A stretch of 63,602 nt of DNA from Treponema sp. (GTDB taxonomy: Bacteria > Spirochaetota > Spirochaetia > Treponematales > Treponemataceae). The stretch lies in assembly GCA_024687165.1 (NCBI GenBank), contig JAILEY010000032.1, positions 1-63,602 of the forward strand, written 5' to 3'. Positions 27,849-37,166 of the stretch are shown piece by piece (position 1 is the first letter of the stretch; each line of letters begins with the position of its first letter). Made by a program: the position numbers and the translations under genes. The notes beneath the pieces were generated by a model. It saw only the letters and a list, made by a program, of their open reading frames with translations. It searched no databases and was not told the origin of the DNA.

Positions 27849-28003
27849 ATAAAATCGGCTCCCGTCGTCTTGAGTGTAACGAAAACGCGCTATATAGCGC
27901 TATATACTGTTTGTTGCAAAGTAACTATTTATCATGTCGCTTTCGCGACTGCAACAAACAGAATATTTTCGCTCCACTCAATACTCCTTCGCACCGATTT
28001 TAT
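27849..28003. repeat. palindromic interspersed element, copy 1 (155 bp)
   Basis: Ends pair as ATAAAATCGG/CCGATTTTAT; inside are TTGAGTG/CACTCAA, CGAAAA/TTTTCG, a 12-bp CTGTTTGTTGCA/TGCAACAAACAG stem and a GTCGC-TTTC-GCGAC tip hairpin. The left arm also holds the perfect palindrome GCGCTATATAGCGC. It fills most of the 355-bp gap between the divergent cyclase and murJ genes and ends 42 bp before the murJ -35. No reading frame. Confidence 0.92.
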
Positions 28004-28045
28004 TATATCTGTAAAAATTAAAATTAATACAATTTGTAGATAAGA

Positions 28046-28081
28046 TTTAACAAAGGTATCAAAATCGATATAATGGTCAGC
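28046..28081 (+). promoter_or_regulatory. promoter, predicted leaderless start of murJ
   Basis: TTTAAC (28046-28051), 17 bp, TATAAT (28069-28074), seven bases, ATG at 28082. An earlier in-frame ATG (28073) lies inside the -10 box and is excluded if this promoter is used. Confidence 0.65.
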
Positions 28082-29665
28082 ATGAAAAATAATTCACTGA
28101 TTAAAAAAGGACTTTCACTTTCAGTTCTGACGCTTTTTTCAAGAATACTCGGACTTGTTAGGGAAATGACTAAGGCGAAATTTCTTGGGACAACAGCATA
28201 TTCAGATGCATTTAATGTTGCATTCATGATTCCAAATCTTTTTAGAAGACTTTTTGCAGAAAATGCGATTTCAGTTGCTTTTATTCCAACTTTTAAAGGC
28301 TACATCGAAGATTCTGATACACCTGAAAAAAAACAGGATGCACAGAATTTTGTTAATGCGACTTTCACTCTCATCAGTTTTATGACAACGCTCTTCGTTA
28401 CAATTGGAATTATTTTTACACCACTAATCTTGAAGATTTTCTTTGACACAGAAAAAATAAATGCACTGGACGAAGGAATCATCCTTACAAGAATAATGTT
28501 TCCGTATCTCATAGTGATTTCAATCGCTGCATTATTTCAGGGAATTCTCAACAGCCTCAAGATTTTTTCACCATCAGGCTTTACTCCGATTCTTTTCAAC
28601 GGAATTGTAATAGGCTTCACATACATTTTTAAAGACCGCATGGCAAATCCTGCAAGGGCAATGGCAACAGGTGTAATCTGCGGAGGACTGGTGCAGGCTT
28701 TTTTTCAGCTTCCGTTCGTATTAAAAAATGACTGGAAAATTACTTTTACTTCACTCAAAAATGCATTCACAAATCCAGGTACAAAAAAAATTATGCTGCT
28801 TGTTGCACCGACAATAATCGGAATGGCAGGCTACCAGTTGAACGATGTTGTTTCTACAGCACTTGCAACTCATGCAGGAGAAGGTGTTGCTTCAAGTCTT
28901 CAGTATTCATTAAGGCTTCAGGAATTGATTTTAGGAATCTGCGCCGTAACTATCGGAACTGTAATTCTCCCAGACCTTGCAGGATTTTCAAAAAACAACG
29001 AATGGGAAAAATTCAACGAGCTTCTTTCACAGTCAATTAAAATAATGATTTTTATTTCCATACCGATTACATTCTATTCCCTCAGCATGAACGAAAACAT
29101 AATTTCACTCGTGTTCGCATCAGGAAAATTCAACGCTGATTCAATAAGCATGACAAAAGAAGTTTTTAAATTTCACATTGCAGGGCTCTGCTTCATTGCA
29201 CTCAACCGGATTATCGCACCATCATTCTACGCACAGCAGAATACAAAAAGTCCTACAATCGCAGGTCTTGTAAATTTTGCTGCAAACATGATTCTCGCTT
29301 CAATCCTTGTAAGAAAATTCGGCGGAAACGGAATTGCACTCGCACTTACTTTAGCAAGCGCCGTAAACACAATCATGCTTTTTATTTTCCTTGGAAAATC
29401 AAAAAACATTCAGCTTGCATCCCTTATAAAAAACACATTGCTTTACACAATCAAAATGTGTCTGTTCTCAGCAATTGCCGCAGTTCCGGTTTATCTTCTC
29501 AGAGGGAAAATAATCAGTCTGCTGGCAGGACACGACAAAATAATTTCTCAGGGAATTCCAGTCGGCACAACAGCCTTATTATTTGGAGCAATCGGAATCG
29601 GACTAATGATTGTAACAAAAGATCCGCTTATAAAATCAGTTTTAAACAAAATCAAATCAAGATAA
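28082..29665 (+). CDS. murJ: lipid II flippase MurJ
   Basis: MurJ (527 residues from the chosen start) moves lipid II across the inner membrane for peptidoglycan synthesis. It is a MOP-superfamily protein of 14 predicted TM helices with the conserved opening LTLFSRILGLVREMTKAKFLG, then SDAFNVAFMIPNLFRRLFAENAISVAFIPTF. The start at 28082 is preferred on promoter position. It is followed 26 bp later by an M24 peptidase, probably in one operon. Confidence 0.93.
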   Translation: MKNNSLIKKGLSLSVLTLFSRILGLVREMTKAKFLGTTAYSDAFNVAFMIPNLFRRLFAENAISVAFIPTFKGYIEDSDTPEKKQDAQNFVNATFTLISFMTTLFVTIGIIFTPLILKIFFDTEKINALDEGIILTRIMFPYLIVISIAALFQGILNSLKIFSPSGFTPILFNGIVIGFTYIFKDRMANPARAMATGVICGGLVQAFFQLPFVLKNDWKITFTSLKNAFTNPGTKKIMLLVAPTIIGMAGYQLNDVVSTALATHAGEGVASSLQYSLRLQELILGICAVTIGTVILPDLAGFSKNNEWEKFNELLSQSIKIMIFISIPITFYSLSMNENIISLVFASGKFNADSISMTKEVFKFHIAGLCFIALNRIIAPSFYAQQNTKSPTIAGLVNFAANMILASILVRKFGGNGIALALTLASAVNTIMLFIFLGKSKNIQLASLIKNTLLYTIKMCLFSAIAAVPVYLLRGKIISLLAGHDKIISQGIPVGTTALLFGAIGIGLMIVTKDPLIKSVLNKIKSR

Positions 29666-29691
29666 TCAGCATCAGAAAATGGAGATCAAAA

Positions 29692-30810
29692 ATGGATTTC
29701 AACGCAATATATAAAAAAAGAAGAGACAAAGCTGCAGCCTACATGAAGGAACACAATATAAAGGCTGCAGTATTTGAAGACAGCGAAGATAGAAGAGAAC
29801 CAACTTTAAGATATCTGACAGGACATCCTTCAGACGGAGCCTTGATTTTAACTGATGACGGGAAAAGTTATCTTGTAGCATGGGACGAAAATCTTGCAAA
29901 AGAAAAAGGTCACGCGGATGAAATTCTTCCATCTGAAAAATTCAAGAGAAGCTACGTAACGGCCGCAAAAGAAATTTTAGGTTCTGCAGAAAAAGACAAT
30001 ATACTCTGTATCTCAAGCGGAACTCCATTTTCACAATATTCAAAATACACAAAAGAATTAACAGACTGGAACATCTGTGCTGACGAAAATAAAGTTCATG
30101 ATTTTGTAAAAGAATGCAGAGCAATAAAAGATGAATACGAAATTCAATGCACAAAAAAAGCCTGTTCAATTACAGACGCAATGACGAGTGAAATAATTGA
30201 CGCACTAAAAAAAGGAAAAATAAAATCTGAAATTGATGTCGCACTTTTTATAGAACGAACACTCAGAGAACAGGGCGCAGAAAGAACAAGCTTTGACACT
30301 CTTGCAGCAGGGCCTGAAAGAAGTTTTGCAATTCACGCTTTCCCGGGATACACTCAGGGACCATGGGGAACAAAAGGCCTTTCAATTCTTGATTTTGGAG
30401 TATGCTACGAAGGTTACGCAAGTGACTGTACAATCACAGTTGCAAAGGATTCCAGCGCAGAACAGCAGAAGCTTCTTGATCTTGTTGAAACTGCAGCCGC
30501 TGAATGCAGAAAGCTCTACATTCCGGGGAAAAAAATTTGCGAAGCTGTAAAAAAAGCAGATGAAATTTTTGCACAGGCAGGAAGAAAAATGCCGCACGGA
30601 CTTGGACACGGAACAGGTCTTGAAATACATGAAGAACCTTTTGTAAGCATGAGAGCCGCCGAAGGAAAAAAGTTTCAATGCGGAAATATTATTACTCTGG
30701 AGCCGGGACTTTACGACAAAGAGCTCGGCGGCGTCCGTCTTGAAAACGATGTTCTCATCACAGAAAGCGGAAACGAAATACTTACTTCAAGCAAAATTTT
30801 CAGGTTCTAA
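29692..30810 (+). CDS. M24 family Xaa-Pro aminopeptidase/dipeptidase
   Basis: A 372-residue creatinase/prolidase-like metallopeptidase. The N-terminal domain (about 1-140) is followed by the pita-bread catalytic fold. Metal ligands are seen in SILDFGVCYEGYASDCT (two Asp), MPHGLGHGTGLEIHEEP (His), ITLEPGLY (Glu) and VRLENDVLIT (Glu). The ATG at 29692 is chosen because GGAG lies 7 nt upstream; an open frame extends further upstream only inside murJ. It cleaves X-Pro bonds in cytosolic peptides. Confidence 0.88.
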   Translation: MDFNAIYKKRRDKAAAYMKEHNIKAAVFEDSEDRREPTLRYLTGHPSDGALILTDDGKSYLVAWDENLAKEKGHADEILPSEKFKRSYVTAAKEILGSAEKDNILCISSGTPFSQYSKYTKELTDWNICADENKVHDFVKECRAIKDEYEIQCTKKACSITDAMTSEIIDALKKGKIKSEIDVALFIERTLREQGAERTSFDTLAAGPERSFAIHAFPGYTQGPWGTKGLSILDFGVCYEGYASDCTITVAKDSSAEQQKLLDLVETAAAECRKLYIPGKKICEAVKKADEIFAQAGRKMPHGLGHGTGLEIHEEPFVSMRAAEGKKFQCGNIITLEPGLYDKELGGVRLENDVLITESGNEILTSSKIFRF

Positions 30811-30843
30811 CGTATTGTAATACACCTTAAAAGCAAGTAAACT

Positions 30844-30880
30844 TTGCATTGGTTTATTTTATATTTTATATAGAAGAAAA
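30844..30880 (+). promoter_or_regulatory. promoter of the J-domain protein gene, near-leaderless
   Basis: TTGCAT (30844-30849), 17 bp, TATATA (30867-30872), then eight bases to the ATG at 30881. The leader would be two bases or so, leaving the GAAGA just upstream outside most of the transcript. Confidence 0.5.
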
Positions 30881-31639
30881 ATGAGAGACTGTTATAAAAT
30901 CTTAGGCGTCAGATCGGATGCTTCGGCAGCGGAAATAAAACGCGCATACAGAAAAAAGGCAAAATTTCTTCATCCGGATTTAAATAACGGAGAGACTGCA
31001 GAAGAATTTAAAGAACTTGTTGCAGCCTACGAAACTTTGTCTGATATAAAAACACGGTCTCTTTTCGATGAATCAAATTTATTCAAAAACAATTTTACTT
31101 TCAAAAAAGAAAAAAAGGATACCTTCGATTACAGAAAATGGCTGCTTGGAAGAACAGATGATGAATCCAGAGCTAAGCTTATATTTTTCGATCTTCTGCA
31201 TGACAGGGAAGATGAAGCAGTAAAAGAATTTAAGCGCATGAATATGGAACGCGTAAACTTTAAACTGTCACGATGGGTCGTTCAGGAAGATTTTATGGAT
31301 TACGGTTTCATTCTTGCTGAAGAGCTTGTGCTGCGGCAGGAATATTACGATGCTGCAATTCTTCTGGAACAGATAATTCAGATGGAATATAAATATGATT
31401 ATTTCCGACTTTTTTTCCCGGAAGTTCTCAGCCTTGCCCGCCACATTTTAAGAAACAATATAGAAGGCGCCTGTAATACGGAAATGGCTCTTGATGCATG
31501 GGAGAGAGCACTTGATCTGAATCTTGGAAAAGAAGACGATATATTTTTTCTGCAGAAAATGGCAGAGGCTTATAAAAAAATCGGAGATTATCAGACTGCA
31601 GCCGTTTGTCTTGAAGAAGCAAAAAAAATTGGAAATTAA
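30881..31639 (+). CDS. J-domain (DnaJ-like) protein
   Basis: A 252-residue protein with an N-terminal J-domain (residues 3-68, HPD at about 33-35), which stimulates DnaK ATPase. There is no G/F linker, zinc finger or DnaJ C-terminal domain, so it is a type III J-protein. Residues about 90-250 are helical with TPR-like pairs (DIFFLQKMAEAYKKIGDYQTAAVCLEEAKK), probably for client binding. It lies 12 bp before map. Confidence 0.8.
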   Translation: MRDCYKILGVRSDASAAEIKRAYRKKAKFLHPDLNNGETAEEFKELVAAYETLSDIKTRSLFDESNLFKNNFTFKKEKKDTFDYRKWLLGRTDDESRAKLIFFDLLHDREDEAVKEFKRMNMERVNFKLSRWVVQEDFMDYGFILAEELVLRQEYYDAAILLEQIIQMEYKYDYFRLFFPEVLSLARHILRNNIEGACNTEMALDAWERALDLNLGKEDDIFFLQKMAEAYKKIGDYQTAAVCLEEAKKIGN

Positions 31640-31651
31640 TGGGAGAAATAT

Positions 31652-32431
31652 ATGATACGATTAAAAAATGAAAGCCAGATTGACGGTATAAGAAAAAGCT
31701 GTCATCTTCTTGCAGATCTTTTCAATGAAATTATTCCAAAAGTAAAACCGGGAGTAAGCACAAAAGAAATCGATGACTGGTGTGTTGGTTTTGCACGCAG
31801 ATTCGGTGCAACTCCGGCATGGTATGAAGAAGATTTTCCTGGATGTGCATGTGTAAGTGTTAACAATCAGGTTATCCACGGTATTCCTTCAAAGAAAAAA
31901 ATAATTAAAGACGGAGACATTGTTTCTCTTGATATAGGACTTAATCTTAACGGATACATTTCCGACAGCACACACACAGTTCTTGTTGGAAACGTTAAGC
32001 CGGTTCATCAAAAACTTTGCCGTGTCACAAGAGAAAGCCTGATTGCGGGAATCAACGCATGCAAAAAAGGAAACAGAATCAGTGACATTGCAAATGCTGT
32101 ATACGAAATTGCACACAAGCAGAATGGATACGGCGTAGTTTATGAATACTGCGGACATGGAGTTGGACTTGAAGTTCATGAAGATCCGAATGTTCCAAAC
32201 TGTCCGTTCAGCGGTCCAAACCCAAGAATCCAGGCAGGAATGGTACTTGCAATCGAACCGATGATTAACGAAGGAACTGATGATACAGAAATTGAAGAAG
32301 GAAGTGACTGGACTGTAATTTCTGCAGACGGATCATGGAGCTGTCACGAAGAACATACAGTTGCAGTATTCGAAGATCACACTGAAATTCTTACTGATCT
32401 GGATTACAACGGCAACAGCTGTCTTAAATAA
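31652..32431 (+). CDS. map: type I methionine aminopeptidase
   Basis: MetAP (259 residues) removes the initiator Met. Metal ligands lie in IVSLDIGLNLNGYISDS (two Asp), CGHGVGLEVHEDP (His), LAIEPMINEG (Glu) and CHEEHTVAV (Glu), with the substrate His in QVIHGIPS. A strong GGGAG site is 7 nt before the ATG. It is followed 35 bp later by icd. Confidence 0.96.
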   Translation: MIRLKNESQIDGIRKSCHLLADLFNEIIPKVKPGVSTKEIDDWCVGFARRFGATPAWYEEDFPGCACVSVNNQVIHGIPSKKKIIKDGDIVSLDIGLNLNGYISDSTHTVLVGNVKPVHQKLCRVTRESLIAGINACKKGNRISDIANAVYEIAHKQNGYGVVYEYCGHGVGLEVHEDPNVPNCPFSGPNPRIQAGMVLAIEPMINEGTDDTEIEEGSDWTVISADGSWSCHEEHTVAVFEDHTEILTDLDYNGNSCLK

Positions 32432-32466
32432 CAAAAAAAATATAAATATTAGCAGGAGTAAATCTT

Positions 32467-33669
32467 ATGGCAAAAATTCAAATGAAAAATGCAATCGCTG
32501 AACTTGACGGCGATGAAATGACACGTGTTCTCTGGGCTGTTATAAAAGAAAAGCTTCTTGAACCATTTGTTGAGCTTAAAACTGAATACTATGATCTTGG
32601 TCTCAAAAGCCGTGATGACAGCGACGACAAAATTACTTATGCTGCAGCAGAAGCAATCAAGAGACTTCATGTCGGCGTAAAATGTGCAACAATCACATCA
32701 AATGAAGCACGCGTAAAAGAATACAACCTCAAGCAGCTTACACGTTCTCCAAACGGAATCATTCGTGAAGAACTTGACGGTACAGTTTTTCGCGCACCAA
32801 TTTTTGTAAAGAATATTAAATGCTGTGTTACAAGCTGGAAAAAGCCTATTGTTCTTGGACGTCATGCATACGGTGATGTTTACAAAAACTGTGAAATCAA
32901 AGTTCCTGGAGCAGGAAAAGCAGAACTTGTTTTCACCGGTGAAGACGGAACAGAAATCCGCAAGACTATTCAGGTAATGAAGGGACCTGGAATCATTCAG
33001 GGAATTCACAACATGGACAAGTCAATTGAAAGCTTCGCACGCTGCTGTTTCAACTACGCTCTTGATCAGAAAATCAGCGTATGGCTTGGAACAAAAGATA
33101 CAATTTCAAAAACATACGACGGTAACTTCAAAGCAATCTTCCAGAAAATTTTTGATGAAGAATTCAAATCAAAATTTGAAGCTGCAGGACTTGAATATTT
33201 CTACACACTGATCGATGACTGTGTTGCTCGAATCATGAAGCACGAAGGCGGAATCCTCTGGGCATGCAAAAACTACGACGGCGACGTTATGAGCGACATG
33301 ATTGCATCTGCATGCGGTTCACTTGCAATGATGACTTCTGTACTTGTAAGCCCTGACGGAAACTTTGAATACGAAGCAAGCCACGGAACTGTTCAGAAGC
33401 ACTACTACCGCTATCTTAAGGGAGAAAAAACTTCTACAAACCCTGTTGCAACAATCTTTGCCTGGACAGGTGCACTTGCAAAACGCGGAGAACTTGACAA
33501 CACACCAGAGCTCATTGATTTTGCAAAGAAGCTTGAAAAAGCAACACTTGATGTTATTGAAGAAGGCGTAATGACAGGAGACCTTGCACGCATCGCAACT
33601 CCACCTGCTGAAAAAGTTTTGAACAGCTGGGAATTCATTGACGCAATTGCAGATAAATTGAGCAGGTAA
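32467..33669 (+). CDS. icd: NADP-dependent isocitrate dehydrogenase (eukaryote-like class)
   Basis: A 400-residue homodimeric Idh that converts isocitrate to 2-oxoglutarate with NADP+. The opening [19 protein letters not shown] and motifs [42 protein letters not shown] and [16 protein letters not shown] place it in the eukaryotic/subfamily II type rather than the E. coli type. It has an AGGAG site and ends in a perfect stem terminator. Confidence 0.95.
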   Translation: MAKIQMKNAIAELDGDEMTRVLWAVIKEKLLEPFVELKTEYYDLGLKSRDDSDDKITYAAAEAIKRLHVGVKCATITSNEARVKEYNLKQLTRSPNGIIREELDGTVFRAPIFVKNIKCCVTSWKKPIVLGRHAYGDVYKNCEIKVPGAGKAELVFTGEDGTEIRKTIQVMKGPGIIQGIHNMDKSIESFARCCFNYALDQKISVWLGTKDTISKTYDGNFKAIFQKIFDEEFKSKFEAAGLEYFYTLIDDCVARIMKHEGGILWACKNYDGDVMSDMIASACGSLAMMTSVLVSPDGNFEYEASHGTVQKHYYRYLKGEKTSTNPVATIFAWTGALAKRGELDNTPELIDFAKKLEKATLDVIEEGVMTGDLARIATPPAEKVLNSWEFIDAIADKLSR

Positions 33670-33676
33670 AAAATAT

Positions 33677-33710
33677 GGGACTGTCAGTAAAATAAGGCAG
33701 TCCCTTTTTT
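33677..33710 (+). terminator. terminator of icd
   Basis: GGGACTG (33677-33683) pairs perfectly with CAGTCCC (33698-33704), followed by six T. The ribosome site of the next gene (AGGA, 33712) begins at once. Confidence 0.85.
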
Positions 33711-33722
33711 CAGGAAAAAGCT

Positions 33723-35603
33723 TTGAATATCATTTTATTTTATACAGTCATATTTCTTATTGAGGCATTTTTTTTCACATCTTATGTTTTTCTTTCACGC
33801 CTGATTTTAAAAAACAAACAGGACCAGCTGAGGTTCTCTTTAAGAAAAGGATCATACATCATTGCATTAGTCAGCATATTTTTTTCAGCGCTGATTTATT
33901 TCATAATTGATTTCAACAGTCTGTATAATGTCGTTGTTGCATTTCATAACAAGAAGCCAAGTTTCTTCGTAAAATTTTATTCAATGCAGACTCTGATTTT
34001 TTTCATTGCAACAGGAATCTCATTTCATTCAAAACATGTAGAAAACACGCACAAAAGATTGTATGGAATCCCGGTGCTGTATATCAATCTTTCACTGCTT
34101 CTGATAAACATCGTAAACTGGGCACTTCAGCGCTACAACTTTACAATATATGAATCAATATGGATTACAATCACAAGTCCTACAAAAGGAGCTGATTCAA
34201 CTGCACTCTCATCATTTATTCTTGATGCACTGATTCCATATCTGATTGAATTTTTCTGCTTTCTGATTTTCTCAATTCCACTATGTCTCTATCTCATAAA
34301 AAAGTATAACTTCAACTACTTCAAAGAAAATCTTGAATTCAAATTTAAAACTAAAACTTACTCATACAATCTTGTAAAATGCGTTTCAGTAATTCTTTTT
34401 ATTTTTTCTGCAGTTCAAACTTACCTGTGTATCAAGCCGCATAATTATATTCCAATTCTGATTAAAGAAAATTTTTCAGACGCAGAACATTCAGTTTTTT
34501 ACAAAAAAAATTATGTTGATACAAAAACAACAAAAGTTACTTTCCCTCAGAAAAAGCAGAATCTGATTCTCATATTCCTTGAGTCAATGGAATCAACTTA
34601 CACAGATATTTCTAACGGTGGTCTTTTTGATGAAAGCCTGATTCCAAATTTAACAAGACTGGGAAAAGAAAATATAAACTTCAGCAGCACAGAATGTTTT
34701 GGCGGAGGAAATGATCTAGTTGGTGCGGACTGTACAATTGCAGCGCTTCTTACAAAAATGAGCGGAACTCCATATACTTTCTCAAGCCAGAAGATTCCTT
34801 CAAAGACAGGAAAATTTCTTTCCAATATAAAAACACTCACAGACCATCTTGCAGAACAAAACTACAATCAGCGTTTTCTTTTTGGAAGCGACAAAGAATT
34901 TGCATCCCGCGACATGCTTCTTGAAAAACACGGAAATGTAGAAATCCACGATATAAACTGGTACAAAGAAAATAAAAAACTTCCGGAAAACTACAACGTA
35001 TTCTGGGGCTTTGAAGACAATAAACTTTACAAATTCGCAAAAGAAGAAGCAGAAGAACTTGGAAATAAAAAAGAGCCTTTCTTTCTTGGACTTCTTACTG
35101 TAGACACACACTACCCTAAAGGATTTTTATGCGACCAGTGTGACAAAAAAAATTATGACCCGAGACATCCGATGAAAACAATCATTCCGTGCAGCGACAG
35201 GCAGTTAAATGATTTCATCAGCTGGGCAAAAGAACAGAAATGGTACGAAAACACAACAATAGTGATTACAGGGGATCACCTTTTCATGCAGCCTGTAAAC
35301 GGATTCAACACCTTTGATGAACTTTCAGTATCAGAATTTGTTGCACCGTTAAGGAAAAGACAATGGGTAGATATTTTCATCAACAGCAGGGCTAAACCTG
35401 TAAAAGAAAAATTCAGAAGCTTTTCTGCATACGACATTTACCCGAGCATACTTGCAAGTCTCGGGTGTAAAATTGAAGGAGACAGACTCGGCTTTGGAGT
35501 TTCACTTTTTTCTGACAAGAAAACGCTTTATGAAATCTACGGAGAGAAAATCATAAACGATGAGCTTTCTAAAAAAACAATTGAATATGAAAGCCTCTAT
35601 TAA
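33723..35603 (+). CDS. LtaS/OpgB-like membrane sulfatase-fold transferase
   Basis: A 626-residue protein of the LTA synthase/phosphoglycerol transferase family. Five or so TM helices lie in residues 1-235, then an extracytoplasmic alkaline-phosphatase-fold domain. Metal and catalytic positions are visible: Glu in IFLESMESTYTD, a nucleophile Thr in GADCTIAALLTKMSG, Asp in FLFGSDKEFASRD and ITGDHLF near residue 517. It probably moves phosphoglycerol-type groups onto a glycan or lipid; the acceptor is unknown. The start is TTG, seven bases after AGGA. Confidence 0.82.
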   Translation: MNIILFYTVIFLIEAFFFTSYVFLSRLILKNKQDQLRFSLRKGSYIIALVSIFFSALIYFIIDFNSLYNVVVAFHNKKPSFFVKFYSMQTLIFFIATGISFHSKHVENTHKRLYGIPVLYINLSLLLINIVNWALQRYNFTIYESIWITITSPTKGADSTALSSFILDALIPYLIEFFCFLIFSIPLCLYLIKKYNFNYFKENLEFKFKTKTYSYNLVKCVSVILFIFSAVQTYLCIKPHNYIPILIKENFSDAEHSVFYKKNYVDTKTTKVTFPQKKQNLILIFLESMESTYTDISNGGLFDESLIPNLTRLGKENINFSSTECFGGGNDLVGADCTIAALLTKMSGTPYTFSSQKIPSKTGKFLSNIKTLTDHLAEQNYNQRFLFGSDKEFASRDMLLEKHGNVEIHDINWYKENKKLPENYNVFWGFEDNKLYKFAKEEAEELGNKKEPFFLGLLTVDTHYPKGFLCDQCDKKNYDPRHPMKTIIPCSDRQLNDFISWAKEQKWYENTTIVITGDHLFMQPVNGFNTFDELSVSEFVAPLRKRQWVDIFINSRAKPVKEKFRSFSAYDIYPSILASLGCKIEGDRLGFGVSLFSDKKTLYEIYGEKIINDELSKKTIEYESLY

Positions 35604-36433
35604 CAATCAATAACACCGCCGAACGGAATACTGAAATTTCTGCAAAGAGTTTCGTATTCCCTGCGGTCTTCTTCCCCATTCAAACTTGTAACAAAAAATG
35701 ACATATCTTCCGGCAGTTCACCAGAAGATTCTTTACAGTCTTTTATTGCAGGAAGAATTTCCAGCGCATGATTTGCAACACCATCCCGGCTGTCAACAAC
35801 AAAAACTTTGCAATTCATTTTTGAAGAAAAATAATCTTCAATCTCCTTTGCCATGTGAGTAAAATGAGTGCAACCCAAAATGATTGTATCACAGCCAAGA
35901 CTACAAAAATAATCAACAGCAGGCTTTACCGCAGCAATTTTTTCTTCCTGTGAAGCAACAAAAAATCTATGTTCAATAAAAGAAATTAAATCCGGATCAC
36001 CACGCTTATAGACTTCACAATCCGAGGCGTAATCTTCTATGAGCTTATCCGAATATTTATGATTAACAGAAGCATTTGTTGCAAGAAAACCGATTTTTCT
36101 ATTAACTGAAACTTTTGCAGCAAGTTTGATGGCAGGAACAGTCCCGACAATCGGAAGATCCTTATAGATTTTTCTAAGCGTATCAAGAGCCGTTACAGAA
36201 ATTGTGTTGCATGCAATAATTATTGACCGCGGATTCCACTTTTTAATTATTGTAGAAATTACACTTGAAGAACATTCAACGATCTCTTCAAAAGTTTTTT
36301 CACCATATGGAAAATGAACTGTATCTCCCAGATAAACACACTTACTTTCCGGACTCTTTTTCTTTAATTCAAGCATATATGGAATTCCACCGGTTCCACT
36401 GTCCAGAAATGCAAAATCAATCCTATTGCACAT
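35600..36433 (-). CDS. murI: glutamate racemase
   Basis: MurI (277 residues) supplies D-glutamate for peptidoglycan. The two catalytic cysteines are in IIIACNTISV (about 77) and IILGCTHFTHM (about 191), with the FLDSGTGG opening and VGTVPAIK. It overlaps the convergent transferase gene by 4 bp (TTAA gives both stops). The promoter lies six bases from the ATG, so it is probably leaderless; only a GAG triplet lies upstream. Confidence 0.93.
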   Translation of the reverse strand: MCNRIDFAFLDSGTGGIPYMLELKKKSPESKCVYLGDTVHFPYGEKTFEEIVECSSSVISTIIKKWNPRSIIIACNTISVTALDTLRKIYKDLPIVGTVPAIKLAAKVSVNRKIGFLATNASVNHKYSDKLIEDYASDCEVYKRGDPDLISFIEHRFFVASQEEKIAAVKPAVDYFCSLGCDTIILGCTHFTHMAKEIEDYFSSKMNCKVFVVDSRDGVANHALEILPAIKDCKESSGELPEDMSFFVTSLNGEEDRREYETLCRNFSIPFGGVIDC

Positions 36434-36468
36434 CGCTCAATTTTATTCATTTGACTAAAAGTAATCAA
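36434..36468 (-). promoter_or_regulatory. promoter, predicted leaderless start of murI
   Basis: Minus-strand TTGATT (36468-36463), 17 bp, TAAAAT (36445-36440), six bases, ATG at 36433. It interlocks with the opposite promoter at 36451-36479. Confidence 0.75.
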
Positions 36469-36485
36469 TATCTTAAATTATAAGC
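36451..36485 (+). promoter_or_regulatory. promoter, predicted leaderless start of the pentapeptide-repeat gene
   Basis: TTGACT (36451-36456), 17 bp, TAAATT (36474-36479), six bases, ATG at 36486. It shares 36451-36468 with the murI promoter on the other strand. Confidence 0.75.
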
Positions 36486-37166
36486 ATGTTTATAACCAGC
36501 AAATGTCAGGAACCGGGTTGCACAAAAAATTCTCTTACAGTTTTCAGCGGGAACGGATATATTACAGAAGCTCCCGGATTTTGTCTTGAACACTCAGAAA
36601 ATAAAGAAGAAGCAGAAAAATCAATTTTAGATTATATAAACAGAAACGATAAAATCATCGGGCTTTCTGCATGCGGAATAACGTTCGATGGAATAGAATT
36701 AAAAAATAAAAAATTCTACGGATGCAATTTTCAGCACTGCAATTTCAAAAATGTTCACTCTGACAATCTTAGAATCAAAATGTGCATGTTTGATTTTTCT
36801 ACATTCACCGACTGCGATTTTCTTGAAAGTTATTTTCAGTTCAATTCACTTGCCGGCTCAAAACTTGTACATGTAATTTTTACGGGAAGTGATCTGGTGC
36901 ATAACAACTTCAACGGAATAACATCGTACCAGTCAAGCTTTGACAACAGTGATCTTTATAACTCAAGCTTCATCAAGGCTGTACTTCTAAACACATCAAT
37001 GAAAAACTGCAATCTGAAAAAAACGATTTTCTATGAATCTGTACGCAATAATGTTTCATTCAAACTTTCAAATACTAAAGAGGCACTTGTTGACAGAAAT
37101 AAAGCTTCAAAAATTGAACTGATCAGCACTGATGAAACAGAAGAAGACAAAGGAAGTCCACTATGA
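36486..37166 (+). CDS. pentapeptide-repeat protein with N-terminal Cys motif
   Basis: A 226-residue cytosolic protein. The first 35 residues carry C7-x4-C12 and a later CLEH, suggestive of a small metal site. Residues about 65-200 are irregular pentapeptide repeats (FYGCNFQHCNFKN, LVHNNFNGI, LYNSSFIKAVL), predicted to fold as a right-handed beta-helix. Function unknown. It overlaps the next MBL gene by 4 bp (ATGA). Confidence 0.7.
   Translation: MFITSKCQEPGCTKNSLTVFSGNGYITEAPGFCLEHSENKEEAEKSILDYINRNDKIIGLSACGITFDGIELKNKKFYGCNFQHCNFKNVHSDNLRIKMCMFDFSTFTDCDFLESYFQFNSLAGSKLVHVIFTGSDLVHNNFNGITSYQSSFDNSDLYNSSFIKAVLLNTSMKNCNLKKTIFYESVRNNVSFKLSNTKEALVDRNKASKIELISTDETEEDKGSPL

Noticed and set aside
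28073-28081. Upstream ATG for murJ at 28073
   Set aside because: It lies within the TATAAT box of the best promoter; family alignment fits the later ATG.
31871-31879. A DnaA-box-like TTATCCACG in map
   Set aside because: It is a single imperfect match in coding sequence encoding conserved residues.
32432-32466. Possible separate promoter for icd
   Set aside because: The gap is 35 bp with an AGGAG site and no -35/-10 pair of suitable spacing; read-through from map is simpler.
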